From assembly GCA_016841965.1 (NCBI GenBank), contig JAEANN010000003.1, positions 1 to 36,769 on the forward strand: 36,769 nt of DNA. Direction: 5' to 3'. Of the stretch, positions 32,224 through 36,769 are shown in pieces. The stretch's first letter is position 1. Each line of letters opens with the position of its first letter. The notes below the pieces were generated by a model that saw only the letters and a list, made by a program, of their open reading frames with translations, did no database searches and was not told the origin of the DNA. The stretch is from Candidatus Roseilinea mizusawaensis (GTDB lineage: Bacteria; Chloroflexota; Anaerolineae; J036; Brachytrichaceae). A program made the translations under genes and the position numbers.

Positions 32224-33318
32224 ATGAAATCTCTGAAAATCTTGATTGCCCCGTTTGTTGTGCCGGCTTTGTTGATGTTGGCTGCCTGCGCGCCGGCGCC
32301 TGCGCCCACCGCCGCGCCCGTCGCACAGCCGACTGCCGCGCCTGCTGCCGCTGAGCCAACTGCCGCGCCGAAACCCGAGAAGCTGACGGTGCTTTGCACG
32401 CCACAGGAAGACTGGTGTCAAGCCATGACCAAAGCCTTCGAGGAGCAGACCGGCATCAAGACCAGCTATGTGCGGCTCTCCAGCGGCGAATCGCTGGCCA
32501 AGCTGCGCGCCACGAAAGATAATCCTGAGTTCAGTGTGTGGTGGGGTGGGCCGGCCGATGGCTTCGTGGCCGCCGCTGCCGAAGACCTGCTGGAACCATA
32601 CGTGTCGCCAAACGCCGCCGACATCCCGGCTGCTCAGAAAGACCCCAACGGCATCTGGACCGGCGTGTATGTGGGCGCGTTGGGCTTCTGCTCGAATAAA
32701 GATGTGCTGGCCCAGCTCGGCGTGGAGAAGCCCAACTCGTGGGATGATCTGCTCGATCCCAAGCTGAAGGGACAAGTGGCCATCGCGCACCCGGCCAGCT
32801 CTGGCACGGCCTACACCGCGGTGTGGACGCAAGTCACCCGCCTGGGCGGCATTGATCAGGCCTTTGAGTATCTGAAGCAACTGCACCAGAACGTCTTGCA
32901 GTACACCAAGAGCGGTTCAGCGCCGGGTCAAATGGCCGGCCGCGGCGAAGTCGCCGTCGCCGTGATCTTTTCGCACGACTGCGTCAAGTTCGCCGACGAA
33001 GGCATGACCGCGCTTGAAGTGTCGTTCCCCGAAGAGGGCACGGGTTACGAGATCGGCGGCGTGGCGCTGATCAAGAACGCCCCCGAACCTGAGGCCGCCA
33101 AGATGTGGATTGACTGGGTGTTGACGGCCCAGGCGCAAGAGATCGGCCCCACCGTCAAGTCGTATCAGTTGCCGACCAACCCCAACGCCAAAGTGTCGGA
33201 ACGTTCGGTCAAGCTGTCCGAGGTCAAGTTGGTGGACTACAACTTTGACGAAGCCGGCAAGAACCGCAAGGCGATTACGCAGCGCTTCGAGGACGAAATC
33301 ACCGTCGCGCCGCAATAA
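32224..33318 (+). CDS. FbpA-like ABC solute-binding lipoprotein
   Basis: This substrate-binding protein of 364 aa resembles the iron(III)/thiamine/phosphonate group (SBP_bac_6/PBP2_Fbp-like). The lipobox LAAC has Cys22, followed by an Ala/Pro/Thr linker. The typical central segment ASSGTAYTAVWTQV and the YEIGGVALIKNAPEPEAAKMWIDW block are present. ATG 32224 is chosen because GAGGTG precedes it; GTG 32218 is the alternative. It is the first gene of a three-gene importer. Ferric iron is the most common ligand of this group, but 2-aminoethylphosphonate or polyamine cannot be excluded. Confidence 0.88.
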   Translation: MKSLKILIAPFVVPALLMLAACAPAPAPTAAPVAQPTAAPAAAEPTAAPKPEKLTVLCTPQEDWCQAMTKAFEEQTGIKTSYVRLSSGESLAKLRATKDNPEFSVWWGGPADGFVAAAAEDLLEPYVSPNAADIPAAQKDPNGIWTGVYVGALGFCSNKDVLAQLGVEKPNSWDDLLDPKLKGQVAIAHPASSGTAYTAVWTQVTRLGGIDQAFEYLKQLHQNVLQYTKSGSAPGQMAGRGEVAVAVIFSHDCVKFADEGMTALEVSFPEEGTGYEIGGVALIKNAPEPEAAKMWIDWVLTAQAQEIGPTVKSYQLPTNPNAKVSERSVKLSEVKLVDYNFDEAGKNRKAITQRFEDEITVAPQ

Positions 33319-33345
33319 CCCGCTGAACCGTGATGTATCTGCGCG

Positions 33346-33370
33346 CAGCTCCGCTGATTCAGCGGGGCTG
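33346..33370 (+). promoter_or_regulatory. Stem-loop between binding-protein and permease genes
   Basis: CAGCTCCGCTGA (33346-33357) pairs with TCAGCGGGGCTG (33359-33370), with one G-U pair. The tight centre leaves about ten pairs and a small loop. No U-tract follows. It lies 28 nt after the stop of the binding-protein gene, as in the two sugar importers. Confidence 0.6.
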
Positions 33371-33404
33371 CGCCCCTTCTCTATATCTCTCCACGCTCTC
33401 ACCG

Positions 33405-35153
33405 ATGCGTCTTTCTCGGCCTCTGGCCCCTACCATCGGCTGGCGTCGTGTATGGCGCGAGTATCGCGCGCTGGCCCGCGACCCGCTCTATCTGATCGCG
33501 CTGGTGGCGGCGGCGCTGTTTGTGCTCGCCGCCATCCTGTATCCGCTGATTGCCACGCTCGGCCAGGCCGCTTCATCGGAAGGCGCCCGCGTCTTAGGCG
33601 ATGTCTTACGCCGGCCGGTGTATCACCGCATCATCCTCAACACCCTGGTGATGGGGCTGTTGGTCGCCGGCGTGGGCACCGGCGTGGGATTTCTGCTGGC
33701 CTTTGTGCAGGTGCGCGTGGCCGCGCCGGCCTGGCTGAAGCGTTTCATTCACCTCACCGCACTGGTGCCGGTGGTCAGCCCGCCGTTCGCGGTGGCGGTG
33801 GCCACGATTGTGCTGTTCGGCCGCAGCGGCCTGATCACCTATGGTGTGTTCGGCGCGCGCACCGACATCTACGGCCTGCCTGGCCTGACCATCGTGATGA
33901 CCCTCTCGTTCTTCACCGTGGCCTACCTGAGCCTGAGCGGCCTGCTGCGCGGCCTCGACCCGGCCATGGATGAAGCCGCCACCAACCTGGGGGCAAGCCG
34001 CTGGCATCAATTCCGCACCGTCACCCTGCCGATGTTGTTGCCGGGCCTGGGCAGCTCATTCTTGTTGCTGTTCGTCGAGGCGGTGGCCGACCTGGGCAAC
34101 CCGCTGGTGCTGGGCGGCAACTTCACCGTTCTGGCCACCCGGCTCTATCTGGCCATCGTCGGCGAGTACGACCTCACCAGCGGGTCGGTGCTGTCTGTGG
34201 TGCTGCTCATTCCCTCGGTGCTGTTGTATTTTTTGCAGTGGCGTTTGGCCACGCGCGCCTCGGTAGTCACCATCACCGGCAAGCCGACCGGCCGAGTCTT
34301 GCTCATCACCGACAAGCGCGCGGTCATCCCGCTGGTGGGCGCCGCCACGGCCATCGCGCTCTTCATCGTGCTGATCTACGGCACGCTACTGGTGGGCGCG
34401 TTTGTGATGTCGCTGGGGGTGAACAACACGTTCACGTTAAAGAACTTTGAGTTTGTGCTGCTGGGATATGGCGCAGAGGCCATGATAGACACGTCGTTCA
34501 TGTCGGCCATCGCCACGCCGCTGGCCGGCGTGTTGGGCATGGTGATCGCCTTCTTGGTGGTGCGCGGGCGCTTTTTGGGGCGCAGCGCGCTCGACCTGGG
34601 GACGATGCTCGGTATTGCCGTGCCCGGCACGATCTTCGGCATCGGCTATCTGCTGGCGTTTAACAATCCCACTACGCTGGGCGGCGTGACGCTCATCCCC
34701 AAGCTCACCGGCGGGGCGGCTGTGCTGGGCGGGGCGCTGGCGATTGTGATGGTGTATGTCATTCGCTCGACGCCGGCCGGCCTGCGCGCCGGCGTCGCCG
34801 CGCTGCAACAGATTGACCCCGCCATCGAAGAGGCTTCGGTTTCGCTGGGCGCCGATCAGGCCCTCACCTTTCGCAAGGTCACGCTGCCCTTGATTCGCCC
34901 GGCGTTCTTCTCCGGCTTGATCTATGCCTTTGCGCGCTCGATGACCACGGTGAGCGCGATTTTGTTCCTCACCACGCCCGAAACGCGCATCATGACCCAG
35001 CAGATTCTGAACGAGACCGAGGCCGGGCGTTTTGGCAACGCCTTTGCTTACGTGGTCGTGTTGATCGCGATTGTGTTGGTCGTCATCGGCCTGTTGAGCC
35101 TCTTGATCGGCCTCAGCACCGGCGCCGAGCGGGAGGCCGTCCAAACCCCATGA
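33405..35153 (+). CDS. Fused double ABC permease (FbpB-like)
   Basis: This inner-membrane protein of 582 aa is two permease domains in one chain, as in FbpB/SfuB, with about 12 transmembrane segments. Two EAA loops are present: EAATNLGASRWHQFRTVTLP and EEASVSLGADQALTFRKVTLP. ATG 33405 places the start after the stem-loop. The frame is also open from GTG 33330/ATG 33333, whose extra N-terminus has no family similarity. No good ribosome site precedes either start. The stop overlaps the ATPase start by 4 bp. Confidence 0.87.
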   Translation: MRLSRPLAPTIGWRRVWREYRALARDPLYLIALVAAALFVLAAILYPLIATLGQAASSEGARVLGDVLRRPVYHRIILNTLVMGLLVAGVGTGVGFLLAFVQVRVAAPAWLKRFIHLTALVPVVSPPFAVAVATIVLFGRSGLITYGVFGARTDIYGLPGLTIVMTLSFFTVAYLSLSGLLRGLDPAMDEAATNLGASRWHQFRTVTLPMLLPGLGSSFLLLFVEAVADLGNPLVLGGNFTVLATRLYLAIVGEYDLTSGSVLSVVLLIPSVLLYFLQWRLATRASVVTITGKPTGRVLLITDKRAVIPLVGAATAIALFIVLIYGTLLVGAFVMSLGVNNTFTLKNFEFVLLGYGAEAMIDTSFMSAIATPLAGVLGMVIAFLVVRGRFLGRSALDLGTMLGIAVPGTIFGIGYLLAFNNPTTLGGVTLIPKLTGGAAVLGGALAIVMVYVIRSTPAGLRAGVAALQQIDPAIEEASVSLGADQALTFRKVTLPLIRPAFFSGLIYAFARSMTTVSAILFLTTPETRIMTQQILNETEAGRFGNAFAYVVVLIAIVLVVIGLLSLLIGLSTGAEREAVQTP

Positions 35154-36250
35154 CCGAAGCGCACTCGCTCATCCTGCAAGACGTCACTAAAGTGTTCCAA
35201 ACCCCGGAGGGCCGCACGGTCACGGCCGCCGATGGCATCTCGCTGCAGATCGCGCAAGGTGAGTTCGTCACCTTGCTGGGGCCGTCTGGCTGCGGCAAGA
35301 CCACCACCCTGCGCATGATCGCCGGCTTCGAGTTTCCCACCTCGGGCCGCATCTTGCTGGACGGCAAAGACATCGCCAACACGCCGCCCAACAAGCGCGA
35401 GATGGGCATGGTATTCCAGTCCTACGCGCTCTTCCCGCACCTGACCGTTTTTGAGAACATCGCCTACGGGCTGCGCCTGCGACGGATGAGTGCGGCCGAC
35501 GTCACCCGCATCGTGGATGAGACCATGGCGCTGGTGAATCTGAGCGGGCTGGAGCAACGCCGGCCGGCGGCTCTCTCCGGCGGCCAGCAACAGCGCGTGG
35601 CGCTGGCCCGCGCCCTGGCCATCCGCCCCAAGGTGCTGCTGTTCGACGAGCCGCTTTCCAACCTGGACGCCAAGCTGCGCGTCGCGCTGCGCTCGGAGAT
35701 TCGTCAGTTGCAGCAACGACTGGGCATCACCAGCCTGTATGTCACGCACGATCAGGCCGAGGCGATGAGCTTGTCGGATCGCGTTGTGGTGATGAACGGG
35801 GGGCGGGTGGAACAGGTCGGCGCGCCGGCCGAGGTGTATCGCCGCCCGGCCAGCCGCTTTGTGGCCGATTTCATCGGTCAGGCCAACTTCTTGCCGGTCA
35901 CGGCAACGCACGTCGCCGAGGGCCAGGCGCGCGTAGTCTGTTGGGATCAGTCAGTCGTCGTGCCGGCGCATCCTGCGCTGCGCGACGGGCCGGCCCTGTT
36001 GATGGTGCGCCCGGAGTGCGCGCGACTATGCCAGGCTGAGGACGAGCAGCCGGCTTTTGTCGGTGTGGTGCAATCGGCCACCTACGTGGGCAGTACAGTC
36101 GAGTACACCGTGCTGAGCCGCGATCAAACCATTAACATCGCCGACCACGATAGCGTGTGGACACGTCTCTTTCAGGTTGGCGACTCGGTGCGCTGGACGT
36201 TCGACCCGCGGCGCGTCTATGCGCTGAGCGCGCTGAGCGCGGAAGGATGA
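35150..36250 (+). CDS. FbpC/PotA-like ABC transporter ATPase
   Basis: This cytosolic ATPase subunit has 366 aa. Walker A GPSGCGKT lies at 44-51, the Q-loop at about 90, the signature LSGGQ at 142-146 and Walker B LLFDEP at 163-168. A C-terminal TOBE_2 domain (about 245-360) is typical of the iron, spermidine and sugar importer ATPases. ATGA overlap with the permease gene couples translation. The same ATPase type can serve several permeases, so it might also energise the CUT1 importer at 12487-14288, though a sugar-type ATPase is more likely. Confidence 0.93.
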   Translation: MTEAHSLILQDVTKVFQTPEGRTVTAADGISLQIAQGEFVTLLGPSGCGKTTTLRMIAGFEFPTSGRILLDGKDIANTPPNKREMGMVFQSYALFPHLTVFENIAYGLRLRRMSAADVTRIVDETMALVNLSGLEQRRPAALSGGQQQRVALARALAIRPKVLLFDEPLSNLDAKLRVALRSEIRQLQQRLGITSLYVTHDQAEAMSLSDRVVVMNGGRVEQVGAPAEVYRRPASRFVADFIGQANFLPVTATHVAEGQARVVCWDQSVVVPAHPALRDGPALLMVRPECARLCQAEDEQPAFVGVVQSATYVGSTVEYTVLSRDQTINIADHDSVWTRLFQVGDSVRWTFDPRRVYALSALSAEG

Positions 36251-36311
36251 GGGGGCGGCGCAGGATGCCCAAAGGCTGCGGCTTTGTTGGTGGCCGGCCG
36301 GGATGTGAACA

Positions 36312-36769
36312 TTAAACGTTTGTCGGCTGAGCGGCTACCCACACCCCAAACTCCTGCACCGTAAAGCACCGTGCTTCGGTGACCACGCTGCCGGGGCTAA
36401 AGCAGACACCGGTGAATGCGATGTGCTGACCGGCGCCACCATTAGACCGCCATTCGCGCCCGACCAACGGTTCGAGGTTGCCAATAATGGCTGCGTTGTC
36501 AGCTTTGGTATGCGCGAGCAAACGCCCGTCTTTTGGTAAGGAAATCGTGAAACTGTTATTACCTTGCTGAAACTTTGCGACACCGCCAAAAAGTTGACCG
36601 TCCTCACACGGAGAAATTTGTTCTAATTTGGTGGCTCCCCACCCATACCCGCGCTCGCCGCCGATGTGTAGGCGTTCGAGCGCCGATTGCCAATCCAGCG
36701 TACAGCCTGTTTTGGCAAAGATGTAGCCCTTCAAGTAGACCGGCTGACCGGTATCCAGCGTGTAAGGGG
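36312..36769 (-). CDS. Probable type III CRISPR RAMP protein, C-terminal part
   Basis: The gene runs off the right edge: the frame is open to the last base, so only the C-terminal 150 residues or so are visible. WQSALERLHIGGERGYGWG contains a glycine-rich loop (GGERGYGWG) like the G-loop of RAMP-superfamily Cas proteins (Cas5/Cas7 and Csx10-like subunits of type III complexes). The TTG at 36734 is not taken as the start. Base composition is lower in GC than the ABC genes. The subunit type is uncertain and no repeat array lies within the window. Confidence 0.6.
   Translation of the reverse strand, partial: PYTLDTGQPVYLKGYIFAKTGCTLDWQSALERLHIGGERGYGWGATKLEQISPCEDGQLFGGVAKFQQGNNSFTISLPKDGRLLAHTKADNAAIIGNLEPLVGREWRSNGGAGQHIAFTGVCFSPGSVVTEARCFTVQEFGVWVAAQPTNV

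Overview
The window is GC-rich, densely coded bacterial chromosome. Its style suggests an Anaerolineae-like member of the Chloroflexota. The signs are ABC solute-binding lipoproteins with long Ala/Pro linkers after the lipobox cysteine, a Pro/Thr-rich linker protein, many sugar-uptake systems, and very frequent GCCGGC/GGCCGG palindromes. The phylum is inferred from these signs: no rRNA or tRNA gene was seen, and no CRISPR array.

Layout. (1) 251-5015: an HrpB-type DEAH helicase, convergent with an MFS exporter and ArsR-like regulator operon. (2) 5016-14288: a divergent promoter region, then a long rightward sugar operon. It encodes a Gfo/Idh oxidoreductase, an SDR dehydrogenase, a MetE-like zinc methyltransferase homologue, an unrecognised Cys/His-containing protein, a COG3618-type lactonase/amidohydrolase, an L-rhamnose-mutarotase-like protein, and a CUT1 ABC importer without its own ATPase. 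(3) 14289-18840: a xylFGH-type CUT2 importer with its own promoter, a long leader and a strong terminator. (4) 18853-20718: a DUF2892 membrane protein, a Crp/Fnr regulator and a DUF4230 protein. (5) 20811-26203: a leftward cluster of three overlapping genes for an HcnABC-like FAD/[2Fe-2S] amino-acid or opine dehydrogenase, then an MBOAT acyltransferase and a UbiA-type prenyltransferase. (6) 26544-28499: an AAA+/DUF4143 ATPase and a stretch of gene relics (a TPR-regulator C-terminus and an HD-GYP fragment). (7) 28500-32126: a PfkB sugar kinase, an unrecognised protein with an HGS motif, an amidohydrolase and an RraA-family protein. The last two are separated by an eight-copy heptanucleotide repeat. 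(8) 32156-36250: a three-gene FbpABC-like importer with a fused double permease. (9) The right edge holds the end of a probable type III CRISPR RAMP gene, cut by the window.

How it fits together: three different importers feed carbohydrate (two) and probably iron or a similar solute (one). The enzymes at 5600-10887, plus the kinase, amidohydrolase and RraA protein at 28500-32126, look like peripheral sugar or sugar-acid catabolism. The two sugar-importer operons are preceded by near-identical -35/-10 promoters with long leaders. All three importer operons carry a stem-loop directly after the solute-binding-protein gene. A 59-bp relic of the ArsR gene sits directly against the xyl promoter. 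The most novel-looking biology is the MetE-like protein plus Cys/His protein pair inside the sugar operon.
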